Of a stretch of 64,000 bases of DNA, positions 45,009 through 53,276 are shown piece after piece. The notes beneath the pieces were generated by a model. It had not been told where the DNA came from, did not search any database, and saw nothing but the letters and a program-made list of their open reading frames with translations. How positions within the stretch are numbered: position 1 is the stretch's first letter; each line of letters starts with the position of its first letter. The stretch is from Flavobacterium luteolum (GTDB taxonomy: Bacteria > Bacteroidota > Bacteroidia > Flavobacteriales > Flavobacteriaceae). The DNA lies in assembly GCF_027111275.1 (NCBI RefSeq), contig NZ_CP114286.1, positions 4,202,501 to 4,266,500 on the forward strand. The letters run 5' to 3'. The position numbers were made by a program, and so were the translations under genes.

Positions 45009-45506
45009 TTATTTCAATGATTGTAAAGTAGAATTAATTTTTTCGAAATCAGTTTCGATTGCTCTGTATAAAACAATTTTTCCAGTTTTGTCAACAACAA
45101 TATATCTTGGAATCCAGTCCAAATCAATAGCTTTTCCGAAAAGACCTTTCATGCCATCGTTCATCATAAAATGGTCGCCTTTATTTAACTCATGTTTTTC
45201 GATTCCAGCTTTCCATTTATCAGCTGTTTTATCAGCTGAAATAAATAGGTAAGAAACATCAGGATTATTGGCTTGTAATTCTTTTAATTTTGGCATTGCT
45301 TTTACACAGTCACCACACCAAGAAGCCCAAACTTCGATAACCAAAGTTTTTCCTTTATATTTTTTTAAAATGTTTTTGAAAGTAACCTGACTTCCGTCAG
45401 TGGCTAGTAATTTCTCAGACAGAGCTTCTTTAGAAAAAGCAGTTTTCTGAGCTTGAGTGCATGAAAAAGAAATAAATGCAATTACGGCTAGAACTAATTG
45501 TTTCAT
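45009..45506 (-). CDS. Exported TlpA-like thioredoxin
   Basis: A 165-residue protein with a lipoprotein-like signal peptide (VIAFISFSC at about residue 16), then a thioredoxin fold. The redox pair is CGDC in WASWCGDCVKAMPKL (Cys64 and Cys67), and the cis-Pro is in LDWIPRYIVVDK. Such TlpA-like proteins reduce or isomerise disulfides in the periplasm, for example in cytochrome maturation. The target is unknown. It lies 84 bases upstream of tpiA on the same strand. Confidence 0.88.
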   Translation of the reverse strand: MKQLVLAVIAFISFSCTQAQKTAFSKEALSEKLLATDGSQVTFKNILKKYKGKTLVIEVWASWCGDCVKAMPKLKELQANNPDVSYLFISADKTADKWKAGIEKHELNKGDHFMMNDGMKGLFGKAIDLDWIPRYIVVDKTGKIVLYRAIETDFEKINSTLQSLK

Positions 45507-45829
45507 ATTTGATTAAAATTATTTTTTATTAGGGTACTGAATTCACAAAGTTAAACAAACAAATCGAATGCCAATTGTAGATTAACAAAATTTGAAGAGT
45601 CGTTTATTTTATAACAAAACGACGTTTTTTGGTTGAAAAAAGTGTTTTGAAATCGTAATAGTAGAGAGTAAAAATGGTGTTTTTTTCTAACGAAGATATT
45701 TTGCAAATAAAAAAATGATAAAAATTTTATTTTTAGAAAAAGATTTTAATCAAAAAAACGTCTGATTGCAATAAAGAAGCCTTCAATAAAATCAAAATTA
45801 TTGAAGGCTTCTTTTATTTTTTTGAATGC
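45507..45829. other. Intergenic region, 323 bases, no gene seen
   Basis: No open frame longer than a few dozen codons and no RNA gene is apparent. It contains a hairpin at 45599-45630 (GTCGTTT / AAACGAC followed by GTTTTTT) and a strong terminator at 45773-45816. The remainder is AT-rich, probably holding the promoter of the TlpA-type gene. Confidence 0.6.
45773..45816. terminator. Strong terminator
   Basis: AAAGAAGCCTTCAATAA and TTATTGAAGGCTTCTTT form a 17-bp stem around AATCAAAA. It lies just after the alpha/beta hydrolase gene (minus strand). Confidence 0.9.
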
Positions 45830-46489
45830 TTAATTTAATTCATAATTGCCATTTGCCCATTTTTTGCTCGGAGCAATCCAATTGTCTGCGGCTTTGTACA
45901 AAAAGCCATGTTTTAGGCCAGTGTTCAATTCAATTTCCTTGAAATGATCTATTTTGCATTTAGAAGTTTCTTTTCTTTTAATAGCAGAAACTCCGTAAAT
46001 ATCTGATTTCTCATAAATAGTCAAAATATTTCCGCACCAATTAATATCTGTGATTTGTTGTATATCGGTGTCCATAAAACAACCTATAAAAACAAAATTC
46101 AGATCTGGATTAGACAGATAAGTAGAAACATATTGGGCAATATAACCACCTTGTGAAGTTCCAATTACCGTAATATGATTGGAAGGAACGCCTTTCTTTA
46201 TAAGGTTTTTGATTTGCTTTGCCATCGTCTGGGCATATTCAGCAGAGTTTGTGTTTTTCTTTCTTTTTTCACTAAAAACAATAAAATTATCCTTTCTGAA
46301 TGATTCTAATATTTCGTTATACTCGGCTTTTCCATATTCAGGATGAGCGACATTTAGATCGTTTTCTTGTACAAATTTGTTGTAAAAAAAGAAGATATAG
46401 CGTTGATTTTCATTTTTTGTTTGACCGAAACCCGCAATGCAAAATAAAATGGAGAACGAGAAAGTAAGTGTTTGAAAGAGTTTTTTCAT
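45830..46489 (-). CDS. Exported alpha/beta hydrolase-like protein
   Basis: A 219-residue protein with signal peptide (KKLFQTLTFSFSILFCIAGFGQ). The nucleophile motif is IGTSQGGYIAQYVST, with Ser in GTSQGG, and a late His in LKHGFLYKAA; the acid is not certain (possibly Asp in YEKSDIYG). The fold and motif suggest an esterase or lipase-like enzyme, but the catalytic set should be checked. Its substrate is unknown. It follows a small lipoprotein gene by 41 bases on the same strand. Confidence 0.75.
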   Translation of the reverse strand: MKKLFQTLTFSFSILFCIAGFGQTKNENQRYIFFFYNKFVQENDLNVAHPEYGKAEYNEILESFRKDNFIVFSEKRKKNTNSAEYAQTMAKQIKNLIKKGVPSNHITVIGTSQGGYIAQYVSTYLSNPDLNFVFIGCFMDTDIQQITDINWCGNILTIYEKSDIYGVSAIKRKETSKCKIDHFKEIELNTGLKHGFLYKAADNWIAPSKKWANGNYELN

Positions 46490-46530
46490 GAATAGATTAT
46501 GTAGAATGTAAAAATGGATTTAAATCGATT

Positions 46531-46986
46531 TTAGTTTTTTGTATCCATTAAAATTTTATAAATCCCAGTTGTTTTTTCTTCTTCATATGCAGCATTTTTA
46601 ACTTCAAATGCCTTTTTTATGATACTACTGCATTGGCTTCCTTTTACACTTTCTGTAACAACAAGTAATTCAAAAACAGGTTTGTCTCCAATATTTACAG
46701 CATAATTAAATGTTCCTGCTTCAAATGCTAATACTAACAAAGCACGATCTGAATTGTTGCTTTTCAGATAAGTGGTTTGAATTATCTTATTTTGATTTAA
46801 ATCTGTTACTGTCACAGGTGTTTGCGGGGTAAAGGTGCCATTGTTAAACAAATTAGCTCCGGAATCTTTATCTACAAATTCGAAAGTAAGTCCAAAAGGT
46901 CCTGTTGAGCAGTTTGTTTCAGCAGAATCACAGCCTGTAGCAAAAAATAAAACTAGAATAGCGGAAATCTTTAGCAATTTTTTCAT
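46531..46986 (-). CDS. Small lipoprotein of unknown function
   Basis: A 151-residue protein with lipobox ATGC in ILVLFFATGCDSAE. The mature part has beta-strand character (for example TFEFVDKDSGANLFNNGTF and RALLVLAFEAGTFNYAVN) and no domain that I recognise. I start it at ATG 46984-46986, because the nine upstream residues (from a TTG) contain no hydrophobic sequence and would precede the signal peptide. It lies upstream of the alpha/beta hydrolase, with which it is likely co-transcribed. Confidence 0.62.
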   Translation of the reverse strand: MKKLLKISAILVLFFATGCDSAETNCSTGPFGLTFEFVDKDSGANLFNNGTFTPQTPVTVTDLNQNKIIQTTYLKSNNSDRALLVLAFEAGTFNYAVNIGDKPVFELLVVTESVKGSQCSSIIKKAFEVKNAAYEEEKTTGIYKILMDTKN

Positions 46987-47064
46987 GGTTAAAATAGTTT
47001 TTGGTTTGCTCAAATGTAGGATTATTATTCGTAATCTAAAAGTTAACTTTTAACAAGAATCCTA

Positions 47065-47113
47065 AAAATCAAAAGCGCCAGCAAACGTATTGTTTGCTGG
47101 CGCTTTTGATTTT
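47065..47113. terminator. Very strong hairpin terminator
   Basis: An exact 22-bp inverted repeat (47065-47086 and 47092-47113) with the core AAAAGCGCCAGCAAAC and a 5-base loop. It is just past the stop of the BT_3928-like gene. Confidence 0.9.
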
Positions 47114-47123
47114 GTTTGAAGTA

Positions 47124-48224
47124 TTACAATTTCAAATCATCAACATCATTGTAATGTACTTTTTGAGCGATAGTTCCGTCATGAACCACAACAATGCTTG
47201 GATTGGCTCTTTCAACCGTTTTTAAAGCTGTTCCATCGCAGAAATAGAAATCAATATCTAAAGCGTAATCTTTTTTAGCTTTAGCAATTTCGTCAGCTCC
47301 AGAAGCGGTCATCCCAATTACTTTGTAGCCTTTTGCTTTTGCATCTGCAGTAACTTTAGCTAATTTTTTCATTCCTTCAGGATTTGACAAATTCAAATCG
47401 TAAGTTACATAGATTAGTAATTTTGGTTCCTTTAATAATTCTTCTTTATAGTCAGAATCATCTTTTGTCATCGTAAAATCGTGAATAGGAGGAACGTAAC
47501 CTTCAGAAATTATTTTGTCTTTTCTATCAACAAATACAGCACCTTCAGGAATATTCATTAAATCCTTTTCTGTAAATTCTTTGTCTACGCCATTTACTTT
47601 ATAAATGAAAATCATTTCTACAACCGATTTTGGAGCACCTTCTGGAATTTCCATTCCTTTCTCGATGTTTGTTCCTACTTTATATGGGCGGAAATCTTTG
47701 ATAGGATTGTGATTGATCACCCAAACAGCCATAAATACACATAAAATGATACTGATTAAAGTGATAATATTGGTAACCAATTTAGAGAATAAAGGTTTTA
47801 CTAATTTTTTATTGATAAATAAGATCAGGATAAAGAATAATAAAACAACGTCTTTTGTGAATGATTGCCAAGGCGTTAAGTGTAAAGCGTCTCCAAAACA
47901 TCCGCAATCTTTAACTACATCAAAATAAGCAGAATAGAAGGTAAGGAAAGTAAAGAAAACGATTAGCAATAATAAAGCCCAGATTGTTAGTTTTGATTTA
48001 TATCCAACCAAAAGCATAACACCCAAAACTACTTCTAAAATTACTAGAAAAATAGCTAGTCCTAAAGCCAATGGTTCTAAGAAAGGCATGTTGAAAACAG
48101 GTTCACTAAAATATTCTGCTAATTTATAAGAGAATCCAACGGGATCATTCAGTTTTATTAATCCAGAAATGATAAATAATACACCGACAAATAATCGGGA
48201 GAATTGGGTAATGATGTTTTTCAT
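47124..48224 (-). CDS. BT_3928-family DoxX/MauE-like membrane protein
   Basis: A 366-residue protein with about four N-terminal membrane segments of the DoxX/MauE type (FVGVLFIISGLIKLNDPVGF, then LALGLAIFLVILEVVLGVML), a Cys pair in VKDCGCFGDAL, a fifth helix, and a soluble C-terminal part that looks thioredoxin-like but lacks CxxC (from about 250). This is the arrangement of the BT_3928 family found throughout Bacteroidetes beside tpiA, DUF1599 and folP. The Cys-rich loop suggests quinone-linked thiol chemistry. The function is unproven. Confidence 0.85.
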   Translation of the reverse strand: MKNIITQFSRLFVGVLFIISGLIKLNDPVGFSYKLAEYFSEPVFNMPFLEPLALGLAIFLVILEVVLGVMLLVGYKSKLTIWALLLLIVFFTFLTFYSAYFDVVKDCGCFGDALHLTPWQSFTKDVVLLFFILILFINKKLVKPLFSKLVTNIITLISIILCVFMAVWVINHNPIKDFRPYKVGTNIEKGMEIPEGAPKSVVEMIFIYKVNGVDKEFTEKDLMNIPEGAVFVDRKDKIISEGYVPPIHDFTMTKDDSDYKEELLKEPKLLIYVTYDLNLSNPEGMKKLAKVTADAKAKGYKVIGMTASGADEIAKAKKDYALDIDFYFCDGTALKTVERANPSIVVVHDGTIAQKVHYNDVDDLKL

Positions 48225-48311
48225 GGCGTAAATATTAAGATATTAAATCTCAAAAAATAAATTCCAAATTCCAATCATGTTTGGATTTTGGAATTTAAAA
48301 ATTTTGAAATT

Positions 48312-48854
48312 TTATTTATTTATAGGGTTTAAGATTAAAGCAAAAACAGAATAATTAATCATATCCTGATAGTTTGCATCGATACCTTCAGAAACGATTG
48401 TTTTTCCTTTATTGTCTTCAATTTGTTTAACGCGAAGTAGTTTTTGAAGAATCAAATCTGTTAAAGAACTAACACGCATATCACGCCAAGCTTCACCATA
48501 ATCGTGGTTTTTGGCTTCCATTAATTCTTTTGTCAATTTTACTTTAGCATCGTACAATTCAGTTGCTTTTTCGACGTCTAGATCCGGCTGATCCACAACG
48601 CCCAACTCTAACTGAATTAAAGCCATGATAGAATAATTGATGATTCCGATAAATTCTCCTTTTTCATCTTCATCTACTTTACGGACTTCATTTTCCTGTA
48701 AACTTCTGATTCGTTGTGCTTTTATAAAAATTTGATCCGTCAGCGATGGCAATCTTAAAATTCTCCACGCACTGCCGTAATCTTTCATTTTATTGATAAA
48801 CAAAGTGCGACAAACCGCTATAACATTATCAAATTCTTGGGAAGTATTCTTCAT
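48312..48854 (-). CDS. DUF1599 domain protein
   Basis: A 180-residue protein made of two copies of a related helical unit: FINKMKDYGSAWRILRLPSLTDQI at about 14-40 and MEAKNHDYGEAWRDMRVSSLTDLI at about 115-140. This duplication is the hallmark of DUF1599. It is a conserved neighbour of the BT_3928 family gene. No catalytic activity is known. It is divergent from folP, which begins 148 bases away on the other strand. Confidence 0.88.
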   Translation of the reverse strand: MKNTSQEFDNVIAVCRTLFINKMKDYGSAWRILRLPSLTDQIFIKAQRIRSLQENEVRKVDEDEKGEFIGIINYSIMALIQLELGVVDQPDLDVEKATELYDAKVKLTKELMEAKNHDYGEAWRDMRVSSLTDLILQKLLRVKQIEDNKGKTIVSEGIDANYQDMINYSVFALILNPINK

Positions 48855-49001
48855 TTATATGCTGTATATTTGCTAAAATTTCTTCAAAAATAAGGATAAT
48901 TTTTTAAGAGTTTCAAGTTTAAGGTTCGCTTTGTTTCAAGTTTTTTCTAAACAAAGTGTTAATGCAGAACTTGGAACCTGAAACCTGAAACAAAATAAAC
49001 A

Positions 49002-49835
49002 ATGACAATTAACTGCAAAGGTGAACTTATAGATTTATCGATTCCTAAAGTAATGGGAATTCTAAATGTTACTCCAAATTCTTTCTTTGACGGAGGAAAA
49101 TATAAAAACGAAGACGAAATTATTTCGCAAGTAGATAAAATGCTTTCTGAAGGTGCAACATTCATTGATATTGGAGCATATTCTAGCAAACCAAGTGCTG
49201 AATTTGTAACGGAAAAAGAAGAAATTGACCGAATTGTTCCGGCAATCGAATTGATTTTAAAGCATTTTCCGGAAGCTTTATTATCAATTGACACTTTTAG
49301 AGCCGAGGTTGCAAAAGCAAGTATAGAAAGTGGCGCTGCAATTATTAATGATATTGCTGCGGGAGAACTAGATGATAAAATGTTTGGTGTTATTGCAAAA
49401 TATAATGTTCCGTATATTATGATGCACATGCGAGGAAATCCGCAGACGATGCAAAGTTTAACGCAGTACGATGATATTATAAAAGAAATGCTTTTCTATT
49501 TTTCTGAAAAAGTGAAAAAAGCAAGAGCGTTAGGCATCAACGACTTGATTTTAGATCCAGGTTTTGGTTTTGCTAAAACAACCGATCAGAATTATGAAGT
49601 AATGCAAAAAATGGAACTTTTTAATTTGTTAGAATTGCCTGTTTTGGTAGGAATTTCAAGAAAATCGATGATTTATAAAACGCTTGATATTACACCACAA
49701 GAAGCTTTAAACGGAACAACATTCTTAAATACAATTGCATTGACAAAAGGTGCTAAAATTCTTCGTGTTCATGATGTGAAGGAAGCGATGGAATGTGTTA
49801 CTTTGTTTAATAAAATGAGTTTAAATACTATTTAA
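49002..49835 (+). CDS. folP: Dihydropteroate synthase
   Basis: A 277-residue DHPS that joins p-aminobenzoate to 6-hydroxymethyl-dihydropterin diphosphate in folate synthesis and is the sulfonamide target. The landmarks are MGILNVTPNSFFDGGKY, DIGAYSSKPSAEFV, LSIDTFRAEVAKASIESGA, DLILDPGFGFAKT and GISRKSMIYKTL. It starts at ATG 49002 and ends cleanly. It is divergent from DUF1599. The usual downstream diadenylate cyclase of other Bacteroidetes is absent; a small lipoprotein follows after a palindromic repeat. Confidence 0.96.
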   Translation: MTINCKGELIDLSIPKVMGILNVTPNSFFDGGKYKNEDEIISQVDKMLSEGATFIDIGAYSSKPSAEFVTEKEEIDRIVPAIELILKHFPEALLSIDTFRAEVAKASIESGAAIINDIAAGELDDKMFGVIAKYNVPYIMMHMRGNPQTMQSLTQYDDIIKEMLFYFSEKVKKARALGINDLILDPGFGFAKTTDQNYEVMQKMELFNLLELPVLVGISRKSMIYKTLDITPQEALNGTTFLNTIALTKGAKILRVHDVKEAMECVTLFNKMSLNTI

Positions 49836-49844
49836 ATGATTGTT

Positions 49845-49947
49845 TTGTCATTCCGAGGAACGAGGAATCACACTCGAAACTCGACAAAGATTGGCGAATT
49901 TCTGTGAGGAAATACTAGTGTGATTTCTCCTTCGTCGAAATGACAAA
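49845..49947. repeat. Dispersed inverted repeat, TCATTTCGACGAAGGAGAAAT family, copy 1
   Basis: Left arm TTGTCATTCCGAGGAACGAG and right arm CTCCTTCGTCGAAATGACAA, partly degenerate, about 100 bases apart. The interior contains GAAACTCGACAAAGATTG, which recurs in the copy at 55003-55106. It lies between folP and the next gene. Confidence 0.8.
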
Positions 49948-49958
49948 CTTTGTGTAAA

Positions 49959-50606
49959 ATGAATTTTAAAAATATGAAATACTTTACCCTAATTATAGCT
50001 TTCCTACTTTTCTCCTGCGGAAAAAAAGAAGACGTTTTATTGCCAAAATCAAATGTTTCAATTGTAAAAGACGTACAAGATCATTCGCCGATTTATATCT
50101 TTTTTAAAATTGAAGGAAAAGACACGATTGCCGATTTAAATCGAAAAAGCGCCATAATTTCAACCAATTGGATTTTAAATATAGACAAACGTCTTCCATT
50201 GAAATTAGTGATTCCGCAAGTAATGAAAATGCAGGAGAAAAAGCGTAACGAGAAAATGCATCAGAACGAAGAATCTGAAAACTATTATTCTTATGCAGAT
50301 TCTATTGGGAAAAATCTAGCCTTTTTGCCTTTTACGAAAGTGTTTTATAAAATGGAGAAACCTACTGCAGGAAGTTTTGTGGTTTACTTTAGTAAAGGAA
50401 AGAAACGAGTTTTTATGGGAAATCAGGAAATAAAAATATCAGAAATATTAAAGCACTTTTATAGTATAAAGTTTGAAAAAGTGCCAGATCTGGTGTTTTT
50501 ATTTGATAAGAATATGAGTTATGAAGAATACATTCAGTATAAAATTCTACTGCAAAAAGATGTGACTTACAATCTTGATACACTTCCAGTAGAATTCATT
50601 TTCTAA
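49959..50606 (+). CDS. Lipoprotein of unknown function
   Basis: A 215-residue protein with lipobox FSC (NMKYFTLIIAFLLFSCGKK). The mature part has no domain that I recognise; it has a KIEGKDTIADLNRK stretch and a long helical ENYYSYADSIGKNLAF. The start may be ATG 49959 or ATG 49974; both leave the lipobox whole, and I prefer 49959 by position. An upstream TTG lies against the palindrome and is unlikely. It is convergent with rlmH. Confidence 0.62.
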   Translation: MNFKNMKYFTLIIAFLLFSCGKKEDVLLPKSNVSIVKDVQDHSPIYIFFKIEGKDTIADLNRKSAIISTNWILNIDKRLPLKLVIPQVMKMQEKKRNEKMHQNEESENYYSYADSIGKNLAFLPFTKVFYKMEKPTAGSFVVYFSKGKKRVFMGNQEIKISEILKHFYSIKFEKVPDLVFLFDKNMSYEEYIQYKILLQKDVTYNLDTLPVEFIF

Positions 50607-50634
50607 CCTGAAACCTGAAACTTGAAACATAACC

Positions 50635-51108
50635 TTATTGATGATGATAAGGTTCGTTGCGTAAAATTGTAAATCCGCGGTACAATTGTTCGATAAAAAA
50701 TAAGCGAACCATTTGATGCGAAAATGTCATTAGCGAAAGCGAAACTTTTCCCTGCGCTTTTTTATAAACGGTTTCAGAAAATCCGTAAGGACCACCAATT
50801 ACGAAAACTAAAGTTTTAACTCCAGAATTCATTTTCTTCTGTAATTCTTCAGAAAAACCAACGCTTGAGAATGTTTTTCCGTTTTCATCCAATAAAATCA
50901 ACTTATCGGTTGCTGAAAGTTTAGAAAGAATCAATTCGCCTTCTTTTTCTTTCTGCTGACTTTCAGATAAGTTTTTTACGTTTTTGATATCGGGAATAAT
51001 TTCCAAATCAAATTTGATGTAAAATGACAAGCGTTTGGTGTAATCGTCTATCAAAGTCTGAAGCGATTTATTATCTGTTTTGCCTATTGCTATAAGTTTG
51101 ATGTTCAT
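50635..51108 (-). CDS. rlmH: 23S rRNA pseudouridine-1915 N3-methyltransferase
   Basis: A 157-residue SPOUT methyltransferase of full length. It methylates pseudouridine 1915 in helix 69 of 23S rRNA using SAM. The knot region is visible: VFVIGGPYGFSETVYKKA, with the SAM loop GGPYG, then SLMTFSHQMVRLFFIEQLYRGFTI and the C-terminal RNEPYHHQ, which is diagnostic of RlmH. It has no neighbour of related function. Confidence 0.97.
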   Translation of the reverse strand: MNIKLIAIGKTDNKSLQTLIDDYTKRLSFYIKFDLEIIPDIKNVKNLSESQQKEKEGELILSKLSATDKLILLDENGKTFSSVGFSEELQKKMNSGVKTLVFVIGGPYGFSETVYKKAQGKVSLSLMTFSHQMVRLFFIEQLYRGFTILRNEPYHHQ

Positions 51109-51160
51109 TGGTTAAGTTTTTTGCAGCGAATTGCACTAATTCGCACGAATTTATTTTTTT

Positions 51161-51236
51161 GCCACAGATTAAAAGGATTTTCACAGATTATTTAAAGGGA
51201 AATAAAAAATCCTTTTTAATCATTTTAATCTGTGGC
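51161..51236. repeat. Dispersed palindrome, GCCACAGATTAA family, copy 3
   Basis: Left arm GCCACAGATTAAAAGGATTT and right arm AATCATTTTAATCTGTGGC, the same core as at 1875-1931 and 4115-4171. It fills the space between rlmH and the monooxygenase-like gene. Confidence 0.85.
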
Positions 51237-51249
51237 AAAATGAAAAACT

Positions 51250-51552
51250 TTATTTTTTATTCTCAAAAACGGTTTCAAAATGTTCTACAATTGGAAACGG
51301 TTCGTAATAATGATGTAAAATCTTTTTCCATTCTAAATAAGCTTCAGAAGTTCTAAAACCTACTGTATGATCTTCTAATGTATTCCAATTGACCAATAAA
51401 AGATATTTGTTTTCGACTTCCAAACATTTCTCTAATCGATGCCCTAAATAACCATCAATTGAAGAAATGTATTGACTTGCTTTTGTAAAATCAGCTTCAA
51501 ATTGATTGGCTAAGTTTGGTTTTACGTATAGAAATGCGGCTTCTAATATCAT
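51250..51552 (-). CDS. Antibiotic-biosynthesis monooxygenase (ABM) domain protein
   Basis: A 100-residue protein of the ferredoxin-like dimeric ABM fold. The pattern is AAFLYVKPNLANQFEADFTKA at the start, then CLEVENKYLLLVNWNTLEDHTVGF with the conserved W and H, and HYYEPFPIVEHFE at the end. ABM members are quinol monooxygenases or heme-degrading enzymes, but many have unknown substrates. It lies 50 bases from the adenosine deaminase gene on the same strand, with a palindromic repeat between them. Confidence 0.82.
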   Translation of the reverse strand: MILEAAFLYVKPNLANQFEADFTKASQYISSIDGYLGHRLEKCLEVENKYLLLVNWNTLEDHTVGFRTSEAYLEWKKILHHYYEPFPIVEHFETVFENKK

Positions 51553-51566
51553 AGTTTACTGTTATC

Positions 51567-51599
51567 AAACCCGACAGGTTTTTAAAACCTGTCGGGTTT
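51567..51599. repeat. REP-like palindrome (AAACCCGACAGG), copy 3, unlinked to RAYT
   Basis: Arms AAACCCGACAGGTTTT and AAAACCTGTCGGGTTT, nearly the same as the two copies that flank the RAYT gene 38.5 kb away. It lies just past the stop of the adenosine deaminase gene, between it and the ABM gene. No transposase is next to it. Confidence 0.9.
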
Positions 51600-51602
51600 C
51601 GT

Positions 51603-53015
51603 TTAGTTGTTAAACTTCGCTTCAAAAGTTTTAAAACGATTATCTAAATCTTTGATTAATTGTTTTTTAACTGATGCATCTTGAATAAAACTGTAATTGA
51701 TGCTGTTGTAAACGTATTTTTTAATTGTTTCATAATTTACGTCAGGATATCTTTTTGCCAGTAAAACATATTGCTCTGTCATATTACTTCTCAAAATTCC
51801 TGCATCGTCTGTGCTAATCACAATTGGGACATTAAATTCTTTGTAAAGCGTAAACGGATGTCTGTTTTCTTTCACTTTTAAAATGAATTCGTTACTCGTT
51901 AAATTGATTTCAACAGGGATGTTATTTTTAGACATGTACTTCAATAAATCATATGAGTTGGCTTCGTAAGCAATATCAACTCCGTGACCAATTCTATTTG
52001 CGCCTGCAACATAAATAGCATCGTTGATGTGCCAAGTCAATTCTTCTGGTTGAACTAAACCTAAAGTCAATTCGCCTGCATGAAGCGTATATTTTACATC
52101 AGGAAATTTGGAGTGACAGTATTTAAACATCACCATGTGTAACCAGTAATCTTTCATAGAAGTTTGTCCGTGTTCTGGAGAAACGATATTTACACCAGCG
52201 GTCAATTTACTTTCGCTTGACGAAATAAAAGCAATTACCAGATTTTTGAATAAATCTACTGGATCCATAAAACGAAGTACAAAGTTTTGATAACGCATTG
52301 TAAAACGTTCGTCGTCCATTTTTAAATCTTTATGCAATTTGGCTATGAAATTATTGTTGAAATCTTCAGCATACTTTTTAGCATCTTTTTTCTGAAGTAA
52401 TTTATACAATTCATCCAAAAGTTTCAGAACTGCTTTTTCATCTTTCTGTTCTGAAGCTTGGCGAAGTTTGGTATTGAAATCGGTTAAATCTGAAACATTC
52501 ATATCACAAGGAATTGTTGATAATTGTGTTTCAATGTAAGTTACATTTTCTGCAATGGCGCGTTTTTTTAATTCTAACATTCCTTCTGCAAAATGGCCTT
52601 GAATGGTAGGCTCAAATTTCATAAAAGAATCAAAAAACTGATCGTCAGAAGGAACCGATCCGTTATAATCTTTAACCGACCAAGTTTGCATAATCTGCTG
52701 TTCGTAATACTCTAATTTTCCTTTATTTTTAATAGAGGAGAAATTTTCCCAATTTCCGTTTGTAGGTTTGGTTTTAGAAACTGCCATCGTTTCAAGATTC
52801 AAATAAAAGTCTTCTGCAATTGCTCTTTCCAAAAGAGGCTCTGCATAAACTGATCCTGAAAAATGATGGTGTAAATCGCCTCCTTTAGGCATTTGTTGAA
52901 AGAAAGCTGTTAAGAGAGCTTCATTATTTCTGATTTTTTCTAAATAACTCTCAGCCGATTGAGAAAAGCCGATTTGTGCTATAAAAAAACAGAAAAGCGT
53001 AATTATTCTTGTCAT
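51603..53015 (-). CDS. Exported adenosine deaminase-family protein (ADGF-like)
   Basis: A 470-residue metal-dependent deaminase with signal peptide (RIITLFCFFIAQIGFSQS). The zinc and catalytic features are in order: GGDLHHHFSGSVYAEPLL (HxH), TLHAGELTLG (His and Glu), RIGHGVDIAYE (His) and VISTDDAGIL (Asp-Asp). The length and the extra N-terminal region are close to the secreted ADGF/CECR1 type rather than the 330-residue cytosolic adenosine deaminase. It would deaminate adenosine outside the cytosol. A -7 element TATATTTG lies upstream at 53037-53044. Confidence 0.9.
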   Translation of the reverse strand: MTRIITLFCFFIAQIGFSQSAESYLEKIRNNEALLTAFFQQMPKGGDLHHHFSGSVYAEPLLERAIAEDFYLNLETMAVSKTKPTNGNWENFSSIKNKGKLEYYEQQIMQTWSVKDYNGSVPSDDQFFDSFMKFEPTIQGHFAEGMLELKKRAIAENVTYIETQLSTIPCDMNVSDLTDFNTKLRQASEQKDEKAVLKLLDELYKLLQKKDAKKYAEDFNNNFIAKLHKDLKMDDERFTMRYQNFVLRFMDPVDLFKNLVIAFISSSESKLTAGVNIVSPEHGQTSMKDYWLHMVMFKYCHSKFPDVKYTLHAGELTLGLVQPEELTWHINDAIYVAGANRIGHGVDIAYEANSYDLLKYMSKNNIPVEINLTSNEFILKVKENRHPFTLYKEFNVPIVISTDDAGILRSNMTEQYVLLAKRYPDVNYETIKKYVYNSINYSFIQDASVKKQLIKDLDNRFKTFEAKFNN

Positions 53016-53036
53016 ACTCTATGATTAAATTACGCG

Positions 53037-53044
53037 CAAATATA
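53037..53044 (-). promoter_or_regulatory. Putative -7 element of the adenosine deaminase gene
   Basis: TATATTTG on the minus strand, an exact TAnnTTTG match, 21 bases before the ATG. No -33 TTG is clear. Confidence 0.45.
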
Positions 53045-53096
53045 CGAGTTTTCGGAGAAATTTGAAAATTTGTTTTTTGTTGTGGTGAGTTTTACC

Positions 53097-53190
53097 GCAA
53101 AGAGCGCAAGGTTTTATGATATACGAAACCTAATATAAACGCAAAGTTCGCAAAGCTTTATGTAAAAAACTTTGCGAACCTTGCGTAATT
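53097..53190. repeat. Imperfect inverted repeat of the GCAAAGTTCGCAAAG type
   Basis: CGCAAAGTTCGCAAAG (about 53142-53157) and CTTTGCGAACCTTGCG (about 53170-53185) can pair over most of their length, and CGCAAAGAGCGCAAGG lies further left. It adjoins the CCCGATAG palindromes. I see only one copy in this window. Confidence 0.6.
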
Positions 53191-53196
53191 CTTTGC

Positions 53197-53214
53197 TCCC
53201 GATAGCTATCGGGA
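53197..53214. repeat. Exact palindrome TCCCGATAGCTATCGGGA, copy 1
   Basis: A perfect 18-base palindrome, 22 bases from the second copy; a third is at 57362-57379. Confidence 0.88.
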
Positions 53215-53235
53215 TTGCGGTTAAAAAAAACTTAG

Positions 53236-53253
53236 TCCCGATAGCTATCGGGA
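53236..53253. repeat. Exact palindrome TCCCGATAGCTATCGGGA, copy 2
   Basis: Identical to the copies at 53197-53214 and 57362-57379. Two copies within 60 bases could form a larger alternate fold. Confidence 0.88.
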
Positions 53254-53276
53254 TAGCATCTCAGAACCTTAGAAAC

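Noticed and set aside
48959..49429. 156-codon open frame antisense to folP
   Set aside because: It overlaps the dihydropteroate synthase core on the other strand and shows no family signature.
53097..53253. CRISPR-like array
   Set aside because: Only two copies of the palindrome with a single 21-base gap and no cas genes; it is a dispersed repeat family.
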